Source of the DNA: Humibacter ginsenosidimutans
Lineage (GTDB): Bacteria; Actinomycetota; Actinomycetes; Actinomycetales; Microbacteriaceae
Direction of reading: 5' to 3'
Length of the DNA stretch: 64,000 bases
Assembly: GCF_007859675.1 (NCBI RefSeq)
Contig: NZ_CP042305.1
Location: 2,046,001 to 2,110,000, forward strand
Positions 11,276 to 19,243 of this stretch are shown here, in pieces. The position numbers were made by a program, and so were the translations under genes. The notes under the pieces are model-generated. The model was not told where the DNA came from. It made no database searches and saw nothing but the letters and a program-made list of their open reading frames with translations. Positions within the stretch are counted from its first letter, which is position 1. Each line of letters begins with the position of its first letter.

Positions 11276-12137
11276 TAGGGAAGGCTCCTCCTCTCTGCGC
11301 CCTGGTGATCCCGGAGTGTTGCTTCAATCACTGACCCGTTCGATCGGCTGGAGCCTCGCCTTCGCGACGCTGCTGATCGCTGTGTATGCGGCCGCGGTGT
11401 TCACCCGGTGGGGACAGGTGCATCTGGACGTTCGCGGGCTCGGCCTGCCGGCGGCCTCTGCAGCGCTGGTGCCGCTCGCTTGGCTTCGTACGGGCATCCC
11501 GGTCGCGATCGGCGTGGTGGCCGTTGTCGTGACAGTGTTCGGTCTCGCCCGACGGCGATGGCGCGAGGTCGCCACGTGTGCAGTGTGCACCGTCGCCGGC
11601 ATCGCCGCGTGCATACTGCTGCGAGACGTCGTCTTCGTGCGTCCGGCGTACGGTGCCGTCGACGTGGTGAACTCGTTCCCGAGCGTGCACGTCGTCACGA
11701 CGCTCTCGCTGAGCATCATGGTGGTACGTCTGTGGCCGGTCGCGAGCACACGGCGCCCCGTGGCCGCGGCACTGGTCGCTGCCACGATCACGGAAGCACT
11801 CGTCTCCGTGGCGACGTTCGCCCACCGTGCGAGCGACACCGTCGGCGGCGTGCTGCTGGTCGGGGTGTTCGCCTCCGCGTTCGCTCGCGGCCTGGTGCCC
11901 ACCCCCCGCCAGGCGTTGCACTGCACACGCCTCGGCGGGATCATCGGGGGAATCGCGATCGTGGGTGGTGCCGTGATCGCCGTCGCGCCCTTCGGAGTCG
12001 TGCAATATGCGGGCTTCACCATCGCGACCGCAGCGGCAGTCGGCGTGATGAGCGCGATCGTCATGCGGGTAGCGAGCGGAGAGCGGGACGAGCCCGCCCG
12101 CGACCGCTCGCGCGATCTCCTGAACACCCCCACTTAG
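11262..12137 (+). CDS. PAP2-family membrane phosphatase
   Basis: 291 residues if started at ATG 11262, inside the end of the sugar transferase; a GTG near 11317 is an alternative. About seven hydrophobic segments. The phosphatase signature is RP (127-128), SFPSVH (138-143) and HRASD (188-192), with catalytic His143 and His188. Family members dephosphorylate lipid pyrophosphates such as undecaprenyl-PP. Next to a priming transferase it most likely recycles or modifies the polyprenyl carrier. The lysine usual in the first motif is not obvious. Confidence 0.85.
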   Translation: MEPIDREGSSSLRPGDPGVLLQSLTRSIGWSLAFATLLIAVYAAAVFTRWGQVHLDVRGLGLPAASAALVPLAWLRTGIPVAIGVVAVVVTVFGLARRRWREVATCAVCTVAGIAACILLRDVVFVRPAYGAVDVVNSFPSVHVVTTLSLSIMVVRLWPVASTRRPVAAALVAATITEALVSVATFAHRASDTVGGVLLVGVFASAFARGLVPTPRQALHCTRLGGIIGGIAIVGGAVIAVAPFGVVQYAGFTIATAAAVGVMSAIVMRVASGERDEPARDRSRDLLNTPT

Positions 12138-12142
12138 GGGGT
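12126..12142. terminator. Short hairpin at the PAP2 stop codon
   Basis: ACCCCC (12126-12131), a 5-nt loop and GGGGGT (12137-12142) form a 6-bp stem overlapping the PAP2 stop codon. There is no T run, so it is a weak terminator or attenuator candidate before the next gene. Confidence 0.35.
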
Positions 12143-12250
12143 ACCTACGGGCGATGCGTCTTGTGAGAGGCCGGTGCTGCCCGACAGAATGGCCCGTGGT
12201 GCAGGACGCTTGTCGGGTGAGCGTTCCGCCACATAGGGGAATAGACACGT

Positions 12251-13930
12251 ATGAATTCGGGTAAGTACGGCAACTTCGGCGACGGCAACTTCGGCGACGG
12301 CGGACTCGCCGGCAGCGATCTCAACGGAAGCTCGTTCGGAAAGCCATCGGGAATCTCGCGCAGAACAGTCATGAAAGGGGCGGCCTGGAGCGTTCCGGTG
12401 CTGGCCGTATCGGCGGCCGTTCCCGCGTACGCAGCGGTGAGTCCCACCCAGTGTTCGCCCGCGGGAACACTGTTCAACGCACAGTCTCGCGGCATTCTGC
12501 TCAGCGGCACGGTTGCGGGCACGGACCTTGACGATGTGGCGAAGCTCGAAGGAGTGCACGCCACGGCATTCTCGACGAACACGCCGCCGAAGGACGTCCA
12601 GGACACCGAGACGAGCCCGCTCGATGTGACCGCCCTCAGCGCAGTTCAACTGAACCTCACGGGCGTCGGCACCGTGTTGAGCGACATCCTGAGCCTGGTC
12701 TCCGGCAATCAGAGCGTCGGCACCGTGAACCAGTACGCCTACGCACACGAGGATCCGACCGCGCATCCCACCCTGGGTGCATCCGGTGCGGTGACGGACT
12801 CGGGTGCCATCGCCCTGACGACCAGCTCCCAGAACGTGCCCGAGGTCGCCGATCTCAAGCTCAAGACCATCCTCCAGCAGGTCACCGGCAACTCGGCGGT
12901 GACCGCACTGCTCAGCTCGATCACCGACCTCGACCTGCAGGTCGGTGCCGCAGCGGGTCGCGCATCGCTGAGCTCCCTCTGCCTGACACCTCGCCCCAGC
13001 GAGCTGGACCGCGACTATCTCATCGCATACATCAGACTGCTGGTGACCTCGCAGGTCGTCGGCGACCTGCTCAGCGGACTTACGACCGCGGTGCCGAAGT
13101 TGACGATCAGCACGGATGCCGTCTGGGGCTTGTTGGGGCAGGTCCCGCTCCTGGGACCCCTGCTCGAAGCACTCGGCGAAGGCGTGCTGCATGCCTCGCT
13201 CTCGTTCAACATGGACCTGCTGACGGCTGCACCGATACCGAATGTGCCGACCTCCGCGCTGCAGGTCGATCTCGCCAAGGGAACTCTGACCATCGATGTC
13301 GCATCGCTCCTCGGCGGTGCCTACACCGGCGAGATCTCGCCTCTGCTGAACGAACAGAACCCGAACACTCGCCTGTTCATCGACTGGGAGCTCCCCGCCG
13401 ACGCGGCCACTGAGCTGGTGAACAACTGGGTGACCGCCGTCACCGACGTGCTGTACAACGTGATCTCGATCGACATCACGGCGGGCAGTGTGAGCGGCGT
13501 CCTTCCCACCGGGCTGGAGCTCACAGGGACGCTCGGCCAGTTCCTCAACGGCACGGCGACGGTGAAGTTCGTCCTTGCCGGAGTACCGATCACTCTGGCT
13601 GCTGACGTGCTCGCGGGCCTCCTGGCCGGCATCGGCGGCCTGGTCACGGCCGAGATCGCCGCTCTGTTCGCCCCTGGAGGTGCACTGGCGTCTGTGCTGA
13701 CCGCGCTGAACGGGCTGCTGAGCAGCCTGTTCACCGTGCTGCAGGACGTGCTCGTGCTCACTGTCAACGCGCAGAACGCGGCGACGGGCGCGATCCCGGA
13801 CTACTTCCAGCACATCACGCCCACAGGCCGGTACGACGTGGCGGCGTTGAACATCCAGCTCGTCGGACTGCTCAACGTGCTGAGCCTCAACCTCGCACGG
13901 GGGTCGGTCGGCCAGAACGTCGCACGTTAG
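12251..13930 (+). CDS. Tat-exported choice-of-anchor G family protein
   Basis: 559 residues. A Gly/Asn/Phe-rich N-terminal segment precedes a twin-arginine signal (SRRTVMKGAAW, residues 36-46) and hydrophobic core ending AVPAYA, with cleavage near residue 60. The mature part begins with the family's NAQSRG-LLSG---G-DLDD-A-LEGVHA and continues with VNQYA and SGAVTDSGAI. Family members are actinobacterial surface proteins of unknown role that carry various C-terminal anchors; none is visible here (it ends in RGSVGQNVAR). An AGGGGA ribosome-binding site lies upstream. Its signal resembles those at 33633 and 36085. Confidence 0.85.
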   Translation: MNSGKYGNFGDGNFGDGGLAGSDLNGSSFGKPSGISRRTVMKGAAWSVPVLAVSAAVPAYAAVSPTQCSPAGTLFNAQSRGILLSGTVAGTDLDDVAKLEGVHATAFSTNTPPKDVQDTETSPLDVTALSAVQLNLTGVGTVLSDILSLVSGNQSVGTVNQYAYAHEDPTAHPTLGASGAVTDSGAIALTTSSQNVPEVADLKLKTILQQVTGNSAVTALLSSITDLDLQVGAAAGRASLSSLCLTPRPSELDRDYLIAYIRLLVTSQVVGDLLSGLTTAVPKLTISTDAVWGLLGQVPLLGPLLEALGEGVLHASLSFNMDLLTAAPIPNVPTSALQVDLAKGTLTIDVASLLGGAYTGEISPLLNEQNPNTRLFIDWELPADAATELVNNWVTAVTDVLYNVISIDITAGSVSGVLPTGLELTGTLGQFLNGTATVKFVLAGVPITLAADVLAGLLAGIGGLVTAEIAALFAPGGALASVLTALNGLLSSLFTVLQDVLVLTVNAQNAATGAIPDYFQHITPTGRYDVAALNIQLVGLLNVLSLNLARGSVGQNVAR

Positions 13931-13943
13931 CAGTGGCGCTCTC

Positions 13944-13982
13944 CGCGGGGGTGGCTTGGTCAACGGCCGAGCCACCCCCGCG
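13944..13982. terminator. 16-bp hairpin between convergent genes
   Basis: A 16-nt arm (13944-13959, beginning CGCGGGGGTGGCT), a 7-nt loop and a matching arm (13967-13982) pair with only one G-T wobble. It lies 13 nt after the choice-of-anchor G stop and before the convergent kinase gene, so it can serve both strands. No long T tract follows. Confidence 0.7.
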
Positions 13983-14097
13983 TCGTCGGCAGGCGAACCC
14001 GTGGTCGGCAAGAGGATGCCGCTGACGGGCTCCCGGCAACGCGCCACAGCGCCGCCCAAGGAGCGCGTCAGCAGTGAGCACAGGCGAAGCGCGAGAC

Positions 14098-15351
14098 TCA
14101 GACGGCCCTGAGCACGCCGAGTCGGGTCAACTCCTCCACAACAGCGGCGACGGCATCCTCGGGATCGACTCCGGGTGGGGCGCCGTGCGCAGCGACGGCC
14201 GCCACGGTGAGCTCCGCGAGGGTCGCCCCGTCGGCCGCACGCCAGAGGGTAGGGGCGATGCCTGCGAGCAGCCAGAAGTCGCCCGTGCCCAACTCCTCGG
14301 ACGCCTTCAGCAGCGCGAGCCGGTCCGGGTCTCGGAAGGCGAGCACATCGTGGGTGCGAGTCCTCCGGTAGCGAAGCTCGCCCGCCCCCGACGCGGCCAC
14401 AACAGGCTCGCGCCCGCTGTCCGTCGGCGTCGGAGCGGACTCGCCTCCTGGCACTCGAATGCCCTCGGCCAGAGCGGCCTCACGCGCAGCGCCTCGCGAT
14501 CGCGGCAAGCCGACGCCATCGTCTGCCTCGCGTCCCGGAAGGGGCGAGTGCTGCGGGGTTCTGGCGAGCAGCTGATCGAGCACCGCGACCAGCGATTCAG
14601 CATCCCGGTATCGCACCCGCAGCACCCGTGTCTCGACCGCGTGGTTCGCGATCGTCCGCAACGGTGCGGGCATCGTTGTCAGATAGCTCGACTGCATCAC
14701 CAGGTCGGACAGCGCGTCGGCGAGATCGACGGGCTCGACGACGGCGGTGACGTCGGCGTTCTCGGCACGTTCGAGCAGCACAAGGGCGGCCAGCCGAAGC
14801 TGTGACTCCGGCAGCTCCCGCAGATGCAGTTCGGATGGCGACCGCTGCACCTTCGGCGCGTTGACCTCCTCGATGACCGACAGGGGTTTGCGATAGGGCC
14901 AGACCCGGCCCTCCTCATCGACGGCGACGGTCTCGTCCGAGACATAGCCGAGGTGAGAGCCGAGCGCTCGCGCGGCGGTCGTCTTTCCGCGACCCGACGG
15001 CCCCACGAGGGCGACCACACGTCCGTCGGACGATGCGAGGCCGGCGGCGTGCAGCATCCAGAGCCTTCCGCGCTGCCGTTCGATCGCCGCCAGAGTGACA
15101 CGCTGCGACAGCTCCGAGAGCACCGAGGCCGCCTCGGTCCATGGTGCCGCCGTCACCTCGACCGCGTCCGGCCCCGTGCCTTGCTCCCCGCCGTCGCCGG
15201 CATCCGGCCCGGCGGAGAGCTCCGTGCATGACGATGGAACGAGGGCATCGCGCCAAGCGGCCGCCACGGCCTCGCGGGTGGCCTCGTCGAGGTCGTCGCC
15301 GCGGATGCGCACCTTCACGCCCAGCGCGTCTACCAGCACGCTCCACCCCAC
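14098..15351 (-). CDS. HPr-kinase-like ATP-binding protein fused to a PqqD-like domain
   Basis: 417 residues from GTG 15351. The middle is an HprK-type kinase core: P-loop GPSGRGKT (117-124), then LGYVSDETVAVD with the acidic pair at 139-140, as in HprK-related proteins rather than true HPr kinases (no HPr-binding N-domain). After a low-complexity linker (about 270-330), residues about 350-417 look PqqD-like (FWLLAGIAPTLWRAADG, Asp/Glu-rich helix, LTRLGVL). PqqD domains bind leader peptides in RiPP pathways. Nearby are a free PqqD protein, a nucleotidyltransferase and glycosyltransferases. Substrate unknown. Confidence 0.75.
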   Translation of the reverse strand: MGWSVLVDALGVKVRIRGDDLDEATREAVAAAWRDALVPSSCTELSAGPDAGDGGEQGTGPDAVEVTAAPWTEAASVLSELSQRVTLAAIERQRGRLWMLHAAGLASSDGRVVALVGPSGRGKTTAARALGSHLGYVSDETVAVDEEGRVWPYRKPLSVIEEVNAPKVQRSPSELHLRELPESQLRLAALVLLERAENADVTAVVEPVDLADALSDLVMQSSYLTTMPAPLRTIANHAVETRVLRVRYRDAESLVAVLDQLLARTPQHSPLPGREADDGVGLPRSRGAAREAALAEGIRVPGGESAPTPTDSGREPVVAASGAGELRYRRTRTHDVLAFRDPDRLALLKASEELGTGDFWLLAGIAPTLWRAADGATLAELTVAAVAAHGAPPGVDPEDAVAAVVEELTRLGVLRAV

Positions 15352-15357
15352 CGCATC

Positions 15358-15363
15358 AGTCTA
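15358..15363 (-). promoter_or_regulatory. Candidate -10 box for a leaderless kinase transcript
   Basis: TAGACT on the minus strand (15363-15358) fits the actinobacterial TANNNT -10 pattern and ends 6 nt before the GTG start at 15351, so transcription could begin at the start codon. No convincing -35 is seen. Leaderless mRNAs are common in actinobacteria; the assignment is inference. Confidence 0.3.
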
Positions 15364-15553
15364 GGGGGCGCCAGGAAACGGCTGCACCGAGCGTCGAACG
15401 CCTGCACCGCTCACAGTGCCCGCTGCCCTGCCTGGACGATTCGTCGTCGCACGCGAGCCGCTCCCCGCAGACGAGCGCGCAATAGACTCGCTACGCCCAC
15501 CCGCCACGTGTTTCCCACACGACGCCCGCCCGCTGCGAAGGAAGTGCCCCTCC

Positions 15554-16603
15554 GTGCCGCAGAACGCCCGCCTCCGAGCCGTGACCGACGTCGCCATCGC
15601 CACGAACAACGGCGACATCGGCGGCGGCGAAGTCATGATGCTGCGCATCGCGACTGCGCTCCGCGAGCGGGGCATCCGGGTCACCGTCGTCGTCCCGCGT
15701 GCACCTGACGCGGTCGCCCAGGTCGCCATGCACGCGGGCCACACCGTGGCGGTGCTCGACGCGGACGACCGCCCGGAGTGGATGCGCGCGCTGCGACGCT
15801 GGGACGCCCGCCGGCGCACCGGAGTGCTGTGGTGCAACGGACTCGTTCCGGCGGTCGCGACGGCCGGGCATCGCCGCCGTGTCGTGCATCTGCATCAGCG
15901 GCCCACCGGCATCCACCGGCCGCTCTCGGTGATGGCGCGCGCACGGGCATCCGCCGTGCTTGTGCCGTCGCGCAGCATGCTGGCGGAGGTACCGCACGCC
16001 CGGGTACTGCCGAACTGGACGGATCCTCTCCCTGCGACCACCCGCCTTCGCGCCCCGGGCGACCCGTTCGTGGTCGGCTTCCTGGGACGGGTCTCGATGG
16101 ACAAGGGCATCGGCGTGCTGGCGGAGGCGCTGCGGATGCTCGACCAGCGGCATCCCGGAGCATTCCGTCTCGCTCTCGGCGGCGAGTCACGCTTCGTCTC
16201 GGACGCGTCAGTCGCCGCATCGGAGGCGGCGCTCGCGCCGATCGCACCGATCACGGACCGGCTCGGCTGGATCGACCCCGCCGATCTCTTCGATCGCATC
16301 GACCTGCTCGTGGTGCCCTCGGTACAACCGGAGACGTTCGGGCTCGTGGCCGCCGAGGGCATGTCGGCCCGAGTGCCCGTGCTCGTCACGGATGCCGGTG
16401 CCCTGCCCGAGGTGGTCGGCGACGAGCATCCTCTCATCGTGACAGCAGGCGACCCGACGGCGCTCGCCGAGAAGATCGTCGCAGCGAGCGATGGCCGGCT
16501 ACGCGCAGACGTCGACGCCCAGTACGCGCGGTGGCTCACGTGCTTCTCGCCGGACACTGGCGCCCGGCACGTGCGCGAGCTGCTGTCGGAGCTCGCTCCG
16601 TAA
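15554..16603 (+). CDS. GT4-type glycosyltransferase
   Basis: 349 residues from GTG 15554, chosen because AAGGAAG lies 9 nt upstream; GTG 15581 is the alternative. A GT-B retaining glycosyltransferase: N-terminal domain with NNGDIGGGEVMM, and a C-terminal nucleotide-sugar domain with GFLGRVSMDKGI, LGGESRF, and PSVQPETFGLVAAEGMSA containing the EX7E-type glutamates. Cytosolic, probably membrane-associated. It is divergent from the kinase and converges on pqqD/nucleotidyltransferase/wzy. Acceptor unknown. Confidence 0.88.
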   Translation: MPQNARLRAVTDVAIATNNGDIGGGEVMMLRIATALRERGIRVTVVVPRAPDAVAQVAMHAGHTVAVLDADDRPEWMRALRRWDARRRTGVLWCNGLVPAVATAGHRRRVVHLHQRPTGIHRPLSVMARARASAVLVPSRSMLAEVPHARVLPNWTDPLPATTRLRAPGDPFVVGFLGRVSMDKGIGVLAEALRMLDQRHPGAFRLALGGESRFVSDASVAASEAALAPIAPITDRLGWIDPADLFDRIDLLVVPSVQPETFGLVAAEGMSARVPVLVTDAGALPEVVGDEHPLIVTAGDPTALAEKIVAASDGRLRADVDAQYARWLTCFSPDTGARHVRELLSELAP

Positions 16604-16631
16604 CGTCGGACTCGCGCTGTCGCATCGAGCC

Positions 16632-16937
16632 TCAGGCCGTCGCCGTGCCCTCGTCCTGCACGGCCAGCAGGCCCCTCCGCGTGAGGATGTCGAGGAACTC
16701 GGAAACCTCGACACCGTCGAACGCGTCCTGTGCTCCTTCGGCGTCGGCCGCGGCTCGCAGCTCGTCGACGGTCGAGGCACCGTCGGCGAGCAGCACCCAG
16801 ATCAGCCACGCGGTGTCGTTGAGCACGAACGTCTCCCCTGTGGCCAGGTCGGCGACCCAGGCCGTGCGCTCGCGACGTCCGCCGTCCAGAGCATCGATCC
16901 AGGCCAGGTCGTTCCTGATGGCGTACCGGACGGTCAC
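16632..16937 (-). CDS. PqqD-family small protein
   Basis: 101 residues from GTG 16937, overlapping the nucleotidyltransferase stop as GTGA. The family pattern is clear: WVADLATGETFVLNDTAWLIWVLLADG-STVDEL, an acidic stretch and EFLDILTRRGLLAV. PqqD-like proteins are small winged-helix chaperones that present leader peptides to modifying enzymes; stand-alone copies also sit in glycan clusters with HprK-like kinases. No radical-SAM enzyme, protease or precursor peptide is adjacent. Last gene of the minus-strand operon. Confidence 0.85.
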   Translation of the reverse strand: MTVRYAIRNDLAWIDALDGGRRERTAWVADLATGETFVLNDTAWLIWVLLADGASTVDELRAAADAEGAQDAFDGVEVSEFLDILTRRGLLAVQDEGTATA

Positions 16938-17824
16938 GTTGAAGCCCCATCGTCATGCCCGCGAAGGCGGGATGCCAATGCCCGCCCGGCCGAGCCTGCT
17001 GCCTTGCCGACGCGCGCGAACTGCTCGGCCACGACCTCACGGCCGGTCGGTTCGTGACCGAGCCGTATCCGCAGGTGGGTGCGGTTCACACGCGTGGCCC
17101 GAGCCAGCACGCGCATGCGGGCGCGGAATCCCTCCGCCGAGCGGAAACGAGCACGCCACTCTTCCAGCCGATCACCGCCCTCGCGCGACCAGTAGTCCCA
17201 CAAGGCGTAGTCCGGGTCATCGCGATGGAGCTCGAGCTCGCCGATCCCCGCCGCGAACGCCGCTTGTCCCTCCAGCTCCTCGGCGAGCGCCCGCACCTGG
17301 GGCTTCAGCTGCTCGGGGCACTGCTGCCACGTCTCTGACTGGTCGTACCCGTGCGACCGGGCCACGTGCATGGTCTGCACGAGCACTTGTCCGCGCGGCG
17401 AGAGCACGGTGCAGGGCCGGTGCGCGATCGCGAGAACGCCTCGCTCCCGCCACAGCCGGTCGAACACTGTCTCTGGGCTCTCTCGGAATCCGGGGATCCT
17501 GCGGTGCACATCCACCCAGGTCCACGATGGATGCTGGTAGTTGGCCGCGTGGCCGAACGGCGATCCCTCGTCGAAGTCGGAGTACAGCGACCAACCGCGG
17601 GCTCGAAGTGCCCGAACGAACGTCTCCAGCTGTTCCGGGCGCACGAGCACGTCGGCATCGGTGGAATCGTGGACGGCGGCGCGGAAGGCGGCATCCGTCG
17701 GCCCCTTGATGTGCAGGATGTCCACCCTGGCCTCGTCAGCCACAGCCTGCAGCGCTGCATGGGTGAGGTGCACCCTTGCCCAGACCGGAACCGACTGCAC
17801 GGAGTCATTCCCCGCTTCAGCCAC
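16934..17824 (-). CDS. NTP_transf_5-type nucleotidyltransferase
   Basis: 296 residues from GTG 17824, which makes an 8-nt overlap with the wzy-like stop; the longer reading starts inside wzy. The uncharacterised nucleotidyltransferase fold is suggested by ILHIKGPTDAAF and, 13 residues on, STDADVLVRP, whose Asp pair would bind metal. A trp/charged helical C-terminal half follows. Family members travel with HprK-like and PqqD-like genes in polysaccharide clusters; the reaction is unknown. The last codons contain a CCCGC-GAAG-GCGGG palindrome (16958-16971). Confidence 0.75.
   Translation of the reverse strand: MAEAGNDSVQSVPVWARVHLTHAALQAVADEARVDILHIKGPTDAAFRAAVHDSTDADVLVRPEQLETFVRALRARGWSLYSDFDEGSPFGHAANYQHPSWTWVDVHRRIPGFRESPETVFDRLWRERGVLAIAHRPCTVLSPRGQVLVQTMHVARSHGYDQSETWQQCPEQLKPQVRALAEELEGQAAFAAGIGELELHRDDPDYALWDYWSREGGDRLEEWRARFRSAEGFRARMRVLARATRVNRTHLRIRLGHEPTGREVVAEQFARVGKAAGSAGRALASRLRGHDDGAST
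16951..16974. repeat. REP-like palindrome in the 3' end of the nucleotidyltransferase gene
   Basis: CCCGC-GAAG-GCGGG (16958-16971), flanked by ATG and TCATG, resembles interspersed palindromes known in many genomes. Being coding here, it supplies the C-terminal residues. Only one copy is visible in the window. Confidence 0.4.
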
Positions 17825-19079
17825 GAGCGCGGACCCGCGATGACGAGCCGGACGCCGACGTGCCTGCCACGAGCGGCTCGCGATACCACGGCTGTCGTGC
17901 CGGGGGAGCAACGCCCTGATTCTCGACCGAGGAGACGGCGAGGTTCGCAAGTCCCACCCCGAGCACGAGGAATCCGGCGGGGCTCAAGAAGACCTCACCC
18001 AGACGGCTGGCGCAGTAGAAAACGACGAGGGTTGCTGCTGCCACGACGCGAGTGTCGTAGTCGGTGACGCGGATCACTGACGAGCGAGCACGCATCCCGA
18101 AACCCGCCAGTACATAGCAAAGGAGGATACCTACGGCGAAGATGACGCCACCCTCGACGATGAGGTCCTCATAGGAGCTGTTGAAGAACCACGTGGCACC
18201 CTCAAGGTGCACCACACCCTGCGCCAGACCGTCCCCGTACCAGGGCGTGGCAGCGGTCTTCACAAGCGATGCGGCATCGATGCGAGCGCGCAAGGCATCC
18301 GAGCCCGCCCGGTCCGTTGCGATGACGCCGATGCCCTGTGCGATGGTCAAGTTGGCCCAGACGAACGCACCCGTGAGCGCGGCACCGAGCAGTACCTGGA
18401 ACGCGCGCCCCAAGCGCTGCGTGCAGCACAGCCAGATCACCGCGGCGGCATACGCTGCCATGCCCGTCCTTGATCCCGTGTCCACGACAGCAAGCGCTCC
18501 CAGCACGAGTATCCCTGCGCGCAACCAGACGCGCCGCACCACCACGGTCAAGAGGATCGTCCCGACTGCGTAGTAGAGACCGGCGGCATTGGGGTCCTGC
18601 AGAAGGCCCGTCAGGCGCCCGTCGTAGTCATTCGGTGCGAGATGCAGATAGAACAGTCCGACGTTGACGGCGAGACCCAGACCCAGCCCTTTGATGACCG
18701 AGCCGACGTCGATCCTGCCGCTGGCCATGAACGCAGCCGTGAATGCGAGGATGACGATGTTCGCGGCGCGGCGAAGCGGATCGACGCCGTTGTACAAGGT
18801 CTCCAGGGCTGCATAGGCGATCAGCACCAGTGCCAGCCACGGGAACCAGCGCGCCAGGCCCAGCGAGCGTGTCGGGCGACGAAAGGCGGCGACGGCAACG
18901 AGCAGCACCAATGCCAGTTGTGCCGTGGGGATCGAGCCGCCGATGAGGGATATGCGCACAACGACGAATCCCGCGAGCACCGCGTCGACGATGCGGGCCG
19001 AGTGCGGCAACGGCACGAGCCTGCGCGTCGGAGGATGCAGGGCCGCCCGCGATCCTGCTGGACTGATGGCGGTCATCAT
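17817..19079 (-). CDS. Wzy/O-antigen-ligase-like polytopic membrane protein
   Basis: 420 residues with about eleven hydrophobic segments and a periplasm-facing loop at about residues 245-310. The segment GRLTGLLQDPNAAGLYYAVG followed by VVDTGSRTGMAAY matches O-antigen ligase/polymerase family proteins, where such loops carry catalytic Arg and His; polymerisation or ligation of lipid-linked glycan outside the membrane is the expected role. It lies 164 nt after the GT4 gene upstream and overlaps the nucleotidyltransferase by 8 nt. Polymerase versus ligase cannot be decided. Confidence 0.8.
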   Translation of the reverse strand: MMTAISPAGSRAALHPPTRRLVPLPHSARIVDAVLAGFVVVRISLIGGSIPTAQLALVLLVAVAAFRRPTRSLGLARWFPWLALVLIAYAALETLYNGVDPLRRAANIVILAFTAAFMASGRIDVGSVIKGLGLGLAVNVGLFYLHLAPNDYDGRLTGLLQDPNAAGLYYAVGTILLTVVVRRVWLRAGILVLGALAVVDTGSRTGMAAYAAAVIWLCCTQRLGRAFQVLLGAALTGAFVWANLTIAQGIGVIATDRAGSDALRARIDAASLVKTAATPWYGDGLAQGVVHLEGATWFFNSSYEDLIVEGGVIFAVGILLCYVLAGFGMRARSSVIRVTDYDTRVVAAATLVVFYCASRLGEVFLSPAGFLVLGVGLANLAVSSVENQGVAPPARQPWYREPLVAGTSASGSSSRVRARG

Positions 19080-19100
19080 TCCATTATCGAGGAGGTTGTC

Positions 19101-19145
19101 ATGAGCTCAATGTGCGCAGACAGAGCAGCGATCTACATCGAATGA
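19101..19145 (+). other. Candidate 14-residue micro-ORF with strong ribosome-binding site
   Basis: On the plus strand GAGGAGG (19089-19095) lies 5 nt before ATG 19101, opening MSSMCADRAAIYIE and stopping at 19145. It is antisense to the leader of the minus-strand wzy-like gene. No plus-strand gene follows. The ribosome-binding site is excellent but this could be chance; no promoter is evident. Confidence 0.25.
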
Positions 19146-19243
19146 GACATCCGCTCAGATCGCCGTCGTACCAAGACCTCAACAAGGTACAGGAGGCCGT
19201 CAGCCGAACGCAGTGTCCGGACCGCCGAACCGCTCACCGAGTC

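Noticed and set aside
14098..17824. A mycofactocin or lasso-peptide cluster, suggested by PqqD proteins at the tuf-rpsJ junction
   Set aside because: No radical-SAM enzyme, no creatininase-like or transglutaminase-like protease, no asparagine-synthetase-like cyclase and no precursor peptide were found.
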